From NCBI RefSeq assembly GCF_047495875.1, contig NC_092497.1:26665889-26729888 (forward strand): a stretch of DNA of 64,000 nucleotides, in the 5' to 3' direction. The translations under genes were made by a program, and so were the position numbers. Positions within the stretch are counted from its first letter, which is position 1. Each line of letters starts with the position of its first letter. Below, one piece after another: positions 1 through 31,525 of the stretch. This stretch comes from Pithys albifrons albifrons. Lineage: Eukaryota; Chordata; Aves; Passeriformes; Thamnophilidae. The notes beneath the pieces were generated by a model. It had not been told where the DNA came from. It did not search any database and worked only from the letters and a program-made list of their open reading frames with translations.

Positions 1-21088
<21,088 letters not shown>

Positions 21089-21135
21089 TACTAGCAGGTA
21101 TATGTGCTTTTTTATATGTGCAGAAAACAGGACTT

Positions 21136-22065
21136 TAGCCAGGTTAGTGTGGGATAAGGTAAAAAGCAAAGGTCCTTTAATGTCCAGGCCTAAGACTGAC
21201 AGGAATACATATTGACGCATGTACTGAACACTGATTTCCATGGATTTTAGAATATGGTTCATCCAATCCCCAGTTCACACATCCCCTCGGTCCAGCCCCA
21301 TCCCACCCCCGACACACCCCATCAGGAATTGAGTCTGGAGGAGAGTGGGACCCTCTGTTCATCATCTTCATCCTCCTCAGTACATGTAGGCCAAGCTGAG
21401 GCTACAAGGTGGAGAACACAGGGGCCAGCACAGAAGGTCTTTTTGCTTTGTCAGTCTGTCTCAGTGTATCAGCTGTTCAGGCTTCTCCAAAGGTGGAAAG
21501 AATGAGAAACACTGACAGAATTTTTATACCACCGCAAATTAAATTTATACAGGATAGAAGCTCTTAAGTTAGTGCTTTAACACATGGATATCCAAGTTGA
21601 AATTAACTGCCTTTCTCCAGGCAGCTTGTAGCACAGCAACTGTTTCACCCTTTTCGCCCCCCACACCTTTTTGATGTTGGTAACAGGGGTAGGGGCAAAG
21701 GCTGGGAATGCCCTGACAGGGGTGCAGCAACCCCCTCCCACACACACACTTTTCCTGCAGTTGGAAATTTTGCATACCAAGGCAGAGTAGTTGGGATGAC
21801 CAGGTAGCTGGGATGCCTGCTCAGTGGGGAGTCCTGCATACCAGGGTGAGGTGTCCATGGTATGGACTATAAGGAACAGGGATAGACAGGAAAGGGTGGC
21901 CCGTGGTTTCCCTGCTGTCGGTCGGGGCAGGGTCTCGGCTGCAGGCACTGCCCCTGCTCTGTTCTCACTGCACCAGGGTCTGCACTGGCATCTGCTGTTG
22001 CTGTAGCTCTGGCCCCCAGATTTACAGCTTCCCCAGCCTGCTTTGGTGGGGCCACGGTGATTGGC
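21136..22065. mobile_element. Probable LTR/ERV-derived insertion in CERT1 3' UTR
   Basis: A GC-richer block (particularly 21250-21440 and 21640-22060) sits in an otherwise AT-rich 3' UTR. Its first 300 bp (TTAGTGTGGGATAAGGT..., then GTTCATCCAATCCCCAGTTC, then a CCTC-rich stretch) align by eye with 26687-26985, so it is a dispersed repeat. From memory this family resembles avian endogenous retrovirus LTRs. Orientation, exact borders and target-site duplication were not resolved. The 21600-22065 part may be the same or a second element. Confidence 0.5.
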
Positions 22066-25000
22066 ATGAATTCAGTGCATAGTTTTACTATATGTATGCA
22101 ATATATACTTTTTTAACACATCTGTTTAACTAGTGTATATTATTAGTATGAAAAGTAAGAGCTGCACAAGTTGACAAGCATTCTATTTTGTAGACTTTTA
22201 AGTTTATCTTGCAGGCTTTTGCATACATGTCCAATTTATGTAGAATTATAAAAGGATGAATTATTGTTTTTTCTCAAGTATCACAGGCATTTTACAGTTA
22301 TTCTGAAAAAAACACATACTGAAGTTTGTTTAGAGCCTTTTGAGATTTTTATATCTTAAATTCTACTTACAACTGTACATTTGATAGATTATTAATAGGT
22401 TTGGAAGTATTCTTTTATATTGATAGAATAGCTTTGATCTAGGATTTTTATTAATGGAACTTTCCTGATGGACAAACAAGAACTACTAGAGTATTTACTA
22501 GACTGTGGCTGAAATTTTTAACCTAAGAAAGAAAAGGGATTTCTAGATGCTTCCTGAAGTCAATGGATATGTTTTAATGGTATAGGTTATTAGGCTAGGC
22601 TAATCTAAAATTGTTTTAACATTTAGATGATGATGTAAGAGATTTCTTGATCACTTCGGGGATGTCCGAGCCCCTTAGTGTTAAGTAAGGCTTAGCTTAA
22701 TTTCTGTTATTGTAGACTCCTGCTATGTATTTTACTGTGAATAACAGTCATGTCAAACCATAGAATTCCATTTAGTTGTAATATTGTTACAGCATCATTC
22801 TGTTACATTTGAAAATGAGTCTATTGCTTTTTCTATGTGTGAAATAGGCCTTCTCTATTTTTGGGTTCTATGTATTATGTCAGACTCCAAAAGTCTGTAT
22901 CTTCATCCTTCTGTAACAGTTAGCCCTGTAAATGATTCACAATTTTAATCTTATGTTGTTAGAGAACTAGAGTAGGTGAAGCATTAAAAAAGCACAGCTG
23001 TCATAGGCCAGCAGTTCACATGTGGTTGTAGCAGTCCTGATGATATTTAAGGTGTTTAACAAGTTCATTTTCCTATTAGTATTCAAACTTTTGGTGCTGT
23101 ATTTTTGTCTTTGCTTACCTGCAGCAATCAGAACAAGACTGAGTGAGCATTCCACATTGGAGAAGTGACAGTGCATAGAGCACTCCATGCTGGAACGAAG
23201 GATCTACAGTCTTTTTATGGCCCAAGTTCTAGGCTATGTACACTGAAGTGAAGAAGTGTTGCAACACCATGAAGCTGAATATTTAACAGTAACTCTCTCC
23301 TGCTAACTTTTCTTGATGAATCAGTGTGTAATTATAAATACATGTACTGATAACATGTATATGGCTCTATTTTTATTTGCTTGCTTTAGAAGAAGAGCGT
23401 ATACAACTTCGAATGAACAACATGGGCTACTGCTTTAAACAAGTTGCAGAATTTCACTGTCACTCTCCCTAAGATACTTACACAGTTTTTGTGCATGTCT
23501 AAAGAGCACAAAAGACAAATGCACATATAGCATACTGTATGTGCTTTATATGCACAAAAACCTGTGTGGCATTTTGGAGGGTTTGGAGAAGGGGCTTCAG
23601 TAAAACCTAGGTGACTTGTTGGTAGGTTTTGTTCTGCTTTGTATAATCACAGTTCATTGCTGCTGGTTTCTATAATGAATCATCTTGTTACATAAAATGT
23701 CAGTTAATAACTGAGGGCTGTCAATATCTTTATGACTTTGCCTTTTCTATTGTCTTACTCTTATGACGATCTTTAGTTCTGAAGGAGTAAGAGTGTGAAA
23801 AGCTTTATTTTTTTCAGATACCTTTATATTTCTATTGTATTTTTGGTTATGTAATATGTGCCGCAGAATTTTTGTTATTAAACATAATCCAGAAATATCT
23901 AGAAAGATTCTGTATGAGAGGGCAAGAGACTGCCTGAAACCTAGAAGACATCTGTCCATGCTGTATGTGGACTGCTTTCTTGCATGATATCCAGGGCTTT
24001 CCCAAAGCTGTGAGAAGGTACACTATAATATTTATTGAAGTAATTTGGATTACGTAAGACAACATTCCCAGTCGAGAATGAGGATGAGTACATTGTTTTC
24101 GGATCCTGCATGTTTTCCTCTTCTTAATAAAGCTATGGGGTTCATGTAGAAAATTATTTGCCTCTTGATCAAACATCCATCAGAGCTGTAAGAATGTGTA
24201 GTTCTTACTGGAAAGTTCCCCTTGGCTGCTGTGAGAATTTAAATGTCAGATGTTTGCTTAGCTTTGATTCTGGAGAGGCCCACTAGGAGAGGACTCTGTC
24301 AGGTACTACTGACCTTGAGGTCTTTTGTCCATGTCCCGTAGTTGGAAACTCTTCAGAGACTGCTCAGTGTTTCACTAACCTGGGTATGTTGAGGAAAAAA
24401 GTTTCAGACATATTTTTTTCCAAAAGAAAGCTGAAAGTCTTATCTGATATAGTGTGCTAGGTGCCTGAAAAGAAATAGAATATAGTAAAAATGAGGATTT
24501 GGTAAATAATAACATGTGATCTGCAGTGTTGAAAAACTTCCTCTGTTCCTCTTCTCTGTAGAGATGAAAACATACCTGATGGTTCATACACACATGCAGA
24601 TTTCATGCTCCATAACTCCTCCCTTTTTATTTGCCTTTCTCTAATGGTGTGCATGGAATATGCCTTATTACAGAGTTATTCTGTTAATTTGAATATGTAG
24701 AAAAGTGCCTATATGGTAATGTTAGTAAGGCAAATAAGATGAAAATTTGTACATGTTTACTATATCACCAGTAAGCATTTTATATACCAACGTTAAAAGA
24801 ACAATCTTATACCTCAAATGTACTTCATCTTTTTACAATCAACCAAGCAGTGGTACATTCCACCATAGCCACTGATGGGAACGTCAAAAAAAAAATCCAA
24901 AATATGAAGAGTTTAACTCCTTATTTGCCATTTCTGGTAATTGTTTTGAACACAGGCAAGTTTTAATTATTTAATTGGATAGCTTTATTTTACAAAGGTA

Positions 25001-25085
25001 TGGAAAGTTTACAAAGCAGTATATAAATTTATATCATTAGTTGCATTTGCACTAAATGTGATGAACTTTTGCGATTTATTCTGTA

Positions 25086-25091
25086 AATAAA
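25086..25091 (+). promoter_or_regulatory. Candidate CERT1 poly(A) signal AATAAA
   Basis: AATAAA inside CTGTAAATAAAATTAC, at a distance from the stop that fits the roughly 3-kb CERT1 3' UTR once the insertion is subtracted. Alternatives are at 24126 and 26109. Confidence 0.5.
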
Positions 25092-26335
25092 ATTACACTA
25101 CAGATACTATTTGTAAAGAATATCTTTTACTTTTAGATAAAGGCACTGGTACTTCACTGTAGCTAGCCCTGCCCAGAGTTGTAAGAGGCTTTTTAATTTG
25201 GAAGGAGCTGCAGGACTGAGAAATCAGTATCAATTGACCTTTAAAAAAACATCCAGAAGGCAGCAGGCCTCTCAGATTGTCCCTGTGTGAGCAGCCATTA
25301 GATCCCATTTTCTGGAAGGGATCTTGCTTTTCTGATTTGCCCTGTCTCCTGAGCCCATCCCTCTTTTCAGTCACTGCCACGTATCTGTGCACTCTGAGTT
25401 CATTTCTTCCTGTTAATGGATCAGTAGTATTTATACAGCTGTGGTGGCCTTTGCAGAAGCAGCTCCTGACTCTAGAATGAACCAGTTCCAAGGGCTAAAA
25501 ATGCAGCAGTCCTCTCCATCAGATATTGTTCTCTGAATATCTGCATCAGTTTGGAGAACTTGAATGTTGCTCAATTAGATCTGAAGGACGTGACTTGATA
25601 GAACTTGTACTGGGAATGATGATGAGATGGTCATTTTTATTCTGTCTGAGAACCTGAACATTGATGAATATATCTGTGAAAAATGTAATGCACTTTGAAA
25701 AAAACCTTCCCTTTTACTTAGTTGGGCTGAGCTGGCTTATCTGAAGTTGTGCAGATTCTCTTTAATCAGATTGTCCACCTGTATTTTTGTCAAGTTGTAC
25801 AGATAACGCTGTATTTGGATTGCCACTGTTCATTTACAGACTGAAAACATGAATCATATTTTTGAGTACCTTGAGTGTGTAGAGTTGTAACTGTTCTATA
25901 ATAGCTTTATGATCCTTATCATAAGTTTTGAAAATTAAAAGAAGTTGGCTCTTACATGTTACAATCATAAATTTAAAACCAGTATTTAAAAGTGAAAGGT
26001 ATTAAAAATTATGAAGAAAAATCCTGGCTTCTTGTTATTTTTAACTTTTCAGTGCTTTGGAGAAATTTAATTAAAATACTTTACCTTTTAACCAACTTTT
26101 AAATCATGAATAAAGTTATAGACAATATTCTAATGTATGGAAAACATTTTAACAGGAAAGCAGCTTGTGTTACTGAGGTTACTGAAATGAAAACCTGAAT
26201 GCCACATTAGTTTATACATTGAGAAGTTCAGTTTGTGCTACAATATCAGAGGGATGTTAAAAGCTGCTGCCATACAGTGTAGTCATAATACAGAGCACTT
26301 CCAAAGTATTTCAGCTCTTGTCTTCATTTGTACAT

Positions 26336-26561
26336 GAACAGAGATCCAGTAGTGGGATGTGCCAAAAAATAAACTTGTGGCTTTTACCAAAGTAAGAAGA
26401 ATTTTTAGGAACTGAAATAGAATGTAAAAAAATCTGGTCACACTTCACATTCCTGGTCCCATAACTTATGTGCTTAGTTTAAAAACTACCTCCTTTCCAG
26501 TAAGAAGTTGAGATACAATTTGAGCCTGGATAATGAACTATAATTAGAGTTAGGCCATGCA
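26336..26561 (+). repeat. Local direct duplication, copy A
   Basis: It starts GAACAGAGATCCAGTAGTGG and ends TTAGGCCATGC. It matches 28271-28490 along its whole length with a few substitutions and one 6-bp indel (AGAAGA missing from the second copy). It lies just downstream of the last candidate CERT1 poly(A) signal. Confidence 0.93.
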
Positions 26562-26686
26562 GTTTACTACTGTGTAATACTAATTGTCTTTAGTATCCAG
26601 CTTTTATAAGCTAACTTTTATAGGAGAAAAATGTATTTTGTTATATAGAATGATGCCTTGAGAGATCCCAAAAAATGGATTCCAAG

Positions 26687-26985
26687 CCAAATTAGTGTGG
26701 GATAAGATAAAAAGGTAGGTTCTTTTATGTCTAGGCTTAGGGCCTTCAGGAATACATGATGACGTGCACCTCTTTGAACAGTGATTTCTATGGTTTTTAC
26801 AGTATTGTTCACCCAATCCCCTGTTCACACATCTCAGTCTAGCCCCTGGGCACACCTCAGGATTTGAGTCAGGAGTCAGTGGGACCCCTGCTTCATCATC
26901 TTTCTCTTCCTCAGCACACACTGGGCCCTTGCAGCTCTTCCAGTGTTCTTTCTTGAAGGTCACTCTGCCCATTTATGTCTCGTTC
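26687..26985. mobile_element. Second copy of the LTR-like repeat
   Basis: Shares TTAGTGTGGGATAAG, GGAATACAT, GTTCACCCAATCCCC and the TCATCATCTTTCTCTTCCTC stretch with 21136-21440, in the same orientation. It lies between the two copies of the local duplication. The family is assigned only tentatively as ERV/LTR. Confidence 0.5.
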
Positions 26986-28270
26986 TGCAGGCCTTCTGAT
27001 ATTCTTCAGCCTTCTACCTTGAAAAGAGTCTAAGCAGCTAAAAGAATTTGAGCTACTGATATGTGGTAGAGGTTGCAATAGATAAACAGTGAACTTAAGC
27101 TGCTAGAAATATTAACACACTAAATCTACATTTACTACAGTTACAAGTACTTCTAAAATCTATAAAAATGAAAAAAGCAAAAACCCCTGAGGCAACAGAA
27201 CAAAGGGACACACTTCTAGCATTAACTGCCTGCACGTGTCCTCAGCTGCAGCCACTGATGCAGTAAACTCTCCTCTGCACACCTGCCTCTTCTATGCATG
27301 GACTACAGCTAGAATAAGGAAGTCTGGTACTGTGGATTGCTGCAGTTCTCAAGGTTTAAACTGATTCTCCTTCAATAGAAAAAAATATGTTATTATTTTG
27401 TGATCAATCAGTAGTCAGACCTACTAACATCTAAAGTGTAAATACTTCAATTAGAGTTTTGCTTTCCGTCTCGTTTTGTTTGAGCTGATGTACTTAAAAT
27501 TCCATGTGGGATTTTCCTCTCTATCACCATTACATTAATGTCCACACTGATTTGTTTGCCCCCCAAGTTAAGAAAGAAACATGCCATATAACTTCCCTTC
27601 GGACACAGTGGAAAGGACCTATTTGCTGTATCTCTGTACTGACAAGTACCTGCCCTTGGCAAAGCTGGCATGCAGAGCTCAGCTCCTCTGATCCACATGA
27701 TTCCCTAAAGTTTTGTGTCACAAGAGACAACCTACAGACTGTGCACATCTGGGGCAAGTGACTCCTAACCAGTGTTAGAGTGGCCAGTTATGACAACAGC
27801 CGCAAGGATTGCCCCGGCCAGGGCAGGACTGCAGCTGAACTGTGGAGCAACATGGCAAATTCAGCTCCTTGGAAGTTATGCCCTGCCTGAGTGTATGAAA
27901 GAATTCCAGCTTGGAGGCCCAGGACAGTGTGCTGAGGGTGAGTCATAAACAGAATTGTAGATGTGTCTGAACCCTCTAGAAAGTACTTGCAGTCTGGAGA
28001 ATAAGCAGTCACAGCTGACACCTCACTGCTTGAGCCCTGCAGGAAATCACTGCTCTGTCTGCAGCACACTGAGGCTCAAATACCATCCAAGTACTCGGGA
28101 TTTCCACATGCCCCGCACTGCAGCCTGGGCAGTGGAATGCTTAAGACACTGCACTTGGTTAGCTCTCATTGAGGTGTCAAGGTGTATCTTGCCCTAACTC
28201 CAGTGCTGAAAATGTAGCTGATAACTTCAAAGGCTTTTCTGGAAGCTTCTTCTGGAAGCTTTCATGGGAG
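26986..28270. other. Intergenic DNA between CERT1 and MED18
   Basis: Mixed AT-rich sequence with a more GC-rich part at about 27600-28200. There are short open frames on both strands, none recognisable. No RNA gene was seen. Confidence 0.5.
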
Positions 28271-28490
28271 GAACAGAGATCCAGTAGTGGGATGTGCCAA
28301 AAGATAAACTTGTGGCTTTTTCCAAAGTAATTTTTAGGAACTGAAATAGAATTTTAAAAAATATGGTCACACTTCACATTCCTGGTCCCGTAACTTATGT
28401 GCTTAGTTTAAAAACTACCCCCTTTCAAGTAAGAAGTTGAGATACAATTTGACCCTGGATAATGAATTATAATTAGAGTTAGGCCATGCA
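28271..28490 (+). repeat. Local direct duplication, copy B
   Basis: Second copy of 26336-26561, same orientation, 1.93 kb away. Similarity begins and stops abruptly at GAACAGAGATCC and GGCCATGCA, and the flanks are unrelated. No terminal features of a transposon were seen. Confidence 0.93.
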
Positions 28491-29470
28491 ATTCTTCTGG
28501 GAGTGGTCCCAGCCTTTTGTTTGTGGTGCTGAAGGGTGGCAACATTTCTGGCAGAGGTTGGTGCATTTCAGTAGTGCATAAAACTGTTGTCCTCCATAAA
28601 GAACTTGAGAAATTTATGTAAGTTCCTTTATATTTCTTGGTTTTCTCAAACTTTGATTGTATTTGAAAACCCTCAAACCCTAATTCAAATAGCACTGAAT
28701 TAGCACTGCATTATCAGGTAACTAACCACTGTACTATCAAGAAAGGTGCTAAATGAAATCATCAATAGTTCAATTAGCAGCTGCTAATATTTTTTTATAT
28801 TTTTTTATAATAATTGTGAATAATTTTTTAATAAGGCAGCAAAAATGTGCTTAACATTTCAATATTCAATATTGTTGTCAGCTGCAAGAAGTCTAGTAAT
28901 AAAAAATACCTTGTAATTTACTTTCTTATTGACTAAGACTGGCATATCCAACTCCAGTGAAAAAGATGGAACGCCATGAAAACACATGAAAACCCCTTGT
29001 AAATGTTACTAATTTGTCTTCCACTCTAACTTTGGTTGTATCAGAAACAGTTTTCCTACAAGTATCTGGTGTCCTAGCTGTTCCTGTCACGTACTCTATC
29101 ATGAAGAGGCATGCACTTCCCTTTTATACTGCAATTCCTGTGTTTCTGCTTGTGTTAAACAGCACCTCCTGCATTAAAGGATATTCACTTCATGCATTAC
29201 TTAACAAATTGAGATGATGAGGCAGGAAATGCAAATGGTGCTCAAAGAGAACTAAGGCAGCCCTGGGGTGTAGGTTTGCAGAGGTTTCAATTCCAGGAAG
29301 CACATTTTCAGAGTGTTCAGCAACAGGTATCTTTCCAGCCAGAAAACTGCCAATACTGACATTCACTGATATTTTTTTTCTTTTTTGAATGGTGTTAAAG
29401 TGACCACTTTTGTTCATATCCACCAGTGAAGGAAAAAAACACTCAGTAATTGCAACTGACCAAAACAGTC
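28491..29470. other. Intergenic DNA downstream of MED18
   Basis: AT-rich sequence, with poly-T/poly-A stretches around 28790-28830. No gene or recognisable repeat. Confidence 0.5.
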
Positions 29471-29471
29471 C

Positions 29472-29477
29472 TTTATT
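29472..29477 (-). promoter_or_regulatory. MED18 poly(A) signal
   Basis: AATAAA on the - strand (TTTATT on +), about 100 nt after the MED18 stop codon, implying a very short 3' UTR. Confidence 0.7.
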
Positions 29478-29575
29478 CCCCCTTCCCTGTTTTCATTTGC
29501 CCTCAAAAAGTTTTTTAGAAAAACACCCTTTTCTGCAACTTACAAAACCAGTGCCTTAATCACCCAGATTTTCAG

Positions 29576-30292
29576 TCACATCAGCCTTTTGGGGTCAATT
29601 TTCTCCAGGTGCACCAGAGGCTTCAGCTGCTCAGCAAAGTTCCTCATGTCATCAGAAACCACGTCCTGCCCTGCTGGAGCAACCACGTTGAGCTCCACCA
29701 AGTAGGAGAGGGAGAGCGGCTCGATGCTCTCCGTGTTTCCCGGCATCAGGATGCGGAAGATCTTGTACACCACGATCTTCATGATGCCCTTGCGGAACAC
29801 GTGCCCCTTGGCCACGAACTCGTGGTCCATGCGGAACCCCATCTCCACTAGGAAGTCCGTCAGGTTGTCGGAGGTGGCGATGTCCACGCAGTTGCGCACG
29901 AGGGCGTGCCGGCTCTTGTCGCCGATCTCGGGCTGGCCGAGGTACCGCAGGTGCCAGGGCATCCCGGCCCTGTCCATGGCTCGCCGGGCGCGCAGCACGA
30001 ACGGGCTGGCCTGCTGCCCCTTCAGCAGGAACACCAGCTCGTGGTCCAGGAACGTCTCGGGCTCCATGTTGTCGCACAGACCGCGCAGGCGGTGCAGGAG
30101 GCTCTCCAGGCTCTGGTCCAGCACGCTCCCTGCGGACACAGCACCACGCTCACCGTCCCGTCCCCGAGGCCCTCCCGCGCCGCCCCTGCCCCGCTCCTGC
30201 CGCCCCGCCCGCCGCCCACCTTGGAGCAGGTACTCCATCATGTTGATGGCGCCGCCCGTGACGGGCATCATCGTGACCGGCGGCGCCTCCAT
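29576..30292 (-). CDS. MED18: MED18, Mediator complex subunit 18
   Basis: MED18 is a head-module subunit of the Mediator complex that links activators to RNA polymerase II in the nucleus. Two coding exons on the - strand (30292-30220 and 30129-29576) with a 90-bp GT-AG intron join to 209 codons including TGA, giving 208 aa, the same length as human MED18. The N-terminus [14 protein letters not shown], the middle [20 protein letters not shown] and the C-terminus [13 protein letters not shown] match the family closely; no stop or frameshift was seen. Codons are strongly GC-ending in the first two thirds, unlike the AT-rich CERT1 and HMGCR exons on either side. The retained intron argues against a processed retrocopy. 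The upstream in-frame extension to 30445 is rejected because the family starts at MEAPPVT. Confidence 0.96.
   Translation of the reverse strand: MEAPPVTMMPVTGGAINMMEYLLQGGRRAGRQERGRGGAGGPRGRDGERGAVSAGSVLDQSLESLLHRLRGLCDNMEPETFLDHELVFLLKGQQASPFVLRARRAMDRAGMPWHLRYLGQPEIGDKSRHALVRNCVDIATSDNLTDFLVEMGFRMDHEFVAKGHVFRKGIMKIVVYKIFRILMPGNTESIEPLSLSYLVELNVVAPAGQDVVSDDMRNFAEQLKPLVHLEKIDPKRLM
30130..30219 (-). other. MED18 90-bp intron
   Basis: GC-rich intron with donor G|GTGGGC after LLQ and acceptor CCGCAG before the codons for SVLDQSLES. The phase-1 split falls in a glycine codon. Confidence 0.9.
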
Positions 30293-30362
30293 CGTGCCCG
30301 GCCGCACCGACGGCACCCGCAATGGCGACAACGGCGGCGCGGGGCAATGGCGGCCCTGGCGG

Positions 30363-30381
30363 CAGCGCCCCCTGGCGGACC
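30363..30381 (-). promoter_or_regulatory. CTCF-like motif in MED18 promoter
   Basis: On the - strand the sequence contains CCGCCAGGGGGCGCTG, with a full match to the CCAGGGGGCGC core of the vertebrate CTCF consensus. It starts about 70 bp upstream of the MED18 ATG. Function is inferred from the motif alone. Confidence 0.6.
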
Positions 30382-30446
30382 GGAGGTGCCTCTCGGCGCC
30401 GTGGCGGGGCCGGGCCGGGCCGTGACCGCAATAACCGCCGAGCACG

Positions 30447-30792
30447 CCCCGCCGGGACCGCCCCAGCCCCGCCGGGACCGCCTCAGCCCCGCCGGGACCG
30501 CCCCAGCCCCGCCGGGACCGCCCCAGCCCCTCCGGGACCGCCCCAGCCCCGCCGGGACCGCCTCAGCCCCTCCGGGACCGCCCCAGCCCCGCCGGGACCG
30601 CCCCGCCGGGACCGCCCCAGCCCCGCCGGGACCGCCCCAGCCCCGCCGGGACCGCCCCAGCCCCGCCGGGACCGCCCCAGCCCCTCCGGGACCGCCCCAG
30701 CCCTGTCGGGACCGCCCCGCCGGGACCGCCCCAGCCCCTCCGGGACCGCCCCAGCCCCTCTGGGACCGCCCCAGCTCCGCCCGGGACCGCCC
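30447..30792. repeat. 20-bp GC-rich minisatellite, 18 units, upstream of MED18
   Basis: GCCGGGACCG recurs at 30451, 30471, 30491 and so on with an exact 20-bp period, except for two 14-bp units (30591 to 30605 and 30705 to 30719). Single-base variants (CTCAG for CCCAG, TCC for GCC) are scattered among units. Because 20 is not a multiple of 3 and the array lacks stops, it creates long spurious Pro/Arg-rich and Gly/Arg-rich frames on both strands; these are not genes. It begins about 155 bp upstream of the MED18 start codon. Confidence 0.97.
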
Positions 30793-30897
30793 CGTCCCGC
30801 ACACCGTCCTGGGCCCGGCCCGGGCCGGCCCGGCTGTTGCTGCCCCGGCCCCGACAGCCTGGCCACGCACTGACAGACCGCGAGTGCCGCCGCAACG

Positions 30898-30982
30898 CGA
30901 GGAAGAACCACTTCACACTCAGGTGTCAGACACTGGAACAGCTGCCCAGGGAGGTCATGTAGTGTCCCTATCTGGAGACACT
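30898..30982 (+). mobile_element. Older CR1 LINE, left half of an interrupted copy
   Basis: AGGAAGAACCACTTCACACT..GGAACAGCTGCCCAGGGAGG..GGAGACACT is CR1 3' sequence that stops abruptly where a younger CR1 begins. It resumes at about 31411. Confidence 0.75.
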
Positions 30983-31410
30983 CAGAGACGAGCAACGAGG
31001 CTGGTGAAGGGACAGGAGCACAAGTCCTATGGGGAGAGGCTGAGGGAGCTGGGGTTGTTTAGCCTGGACAAGAGGAGGCTCAGAGGTGACCTCATCACTG
31101 TCTAGAACTACCTGAAGGGAAGTTCTAGCCAGGTGGGGGTTGGTCTCTTCTCCCAGGCACTCAGCAATAGGACAAGGGGACATGGGCTTAAGCTCTGCCA
31201 GGGGAAATTTAAGTTGGAGATCAGAAAAAAATTCTTTTCAGAGAGAGTAATCAGGCATTGGAATGGGCTGCCCAGAGAGGTGGTGAATTCACCATTCCTG
31301 GAGGGTTTTTAACTGAGATTGGATTTTAACTGATCTAGTAAATGGACCAAGGGTTGGACTTGATGATCTCGGAGTTTTTTTCCCACCCAATCGATTCTAT
31401 GATTCTATGA
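30983..31410 (+). mobile_element. Younger CR1 LINE, inserted into an older CR1
   Basis: 5'-truncated CR1 starting near AGCAACGAGGCTGGTGAAGG and ending with repeated GATTCTAT. By eye it is nearly identical to 2135-2575. The frame encoding [19 protein letters not shown] is the reverse transcriptase C-terminal remnant. A short deletion near its 3' end separates it from the 2050 copy. Confidence 0.92.
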
Positions 31411-31525
31411 CAGTCAAAGTCCCCCTAGACTCTGTCACCTGCTCCAAATGACCCTGCCCCGCCTGGAGCATTGCACCGATGAGCTCCAGAGGTCCCTTCC
31501 AGCCCCAGTGATTCTGTGATGCTGC
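31411..31525 (+). mobile_element. Older CR1 LINE, right half of the interrupted copy
   Basis: Continues the CR1 consensus (TGACCCTGCC...GAGGTCCCTTCCAGCCCCAG) and ends in GATTCTGTGATGC. With 30898-30982 it forms one copy split by the younger element. Confidence 0.75.

Larger units (their letters stand above)
21089..25110 (+). other. CERT1: CERT1 3' UTR (predicted extent)
   Basis: AT-rich sequence after the TAG at 21086-21088. Candidate poly(A) signals AATAAA occur at 24126-24131, 25086-25091 and 26109-26114. The one at 25086 gives a UTR of about 4.0 kb, or roughly 3 kb without the inserted repeat at about 21136-22065. The true end is inferred. Confidence 0.6.

Noticed and set aside
29576..30292. 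MED18 as a processed retropseudogene
   Set aside because: It has an intron with good splice sites, no stops or frameshifts and no poly-A tract at the 3' end.
29576..30445. Single 289-codon MED18 reading frame without intron and with a longer N-terminus
   Set aside because: The Gly/Arg-rich stretch inside is a 90-bp GT-AG intron that happens to be open, and residues before MEAPPVT are not part of the family. Splicing gives exactly 208 aa.
29906..31105. Long + strand open frame (399 codons) and overlapping long frames on both strands over 30.2-31.1 kb
   Set aside because: They run antisense through MED18 exons, then through the 20-bp minisatellite and into CR1. Their Pro/Arg- and Gly-rich repeats are translations of the array, open in several frames on both strands.
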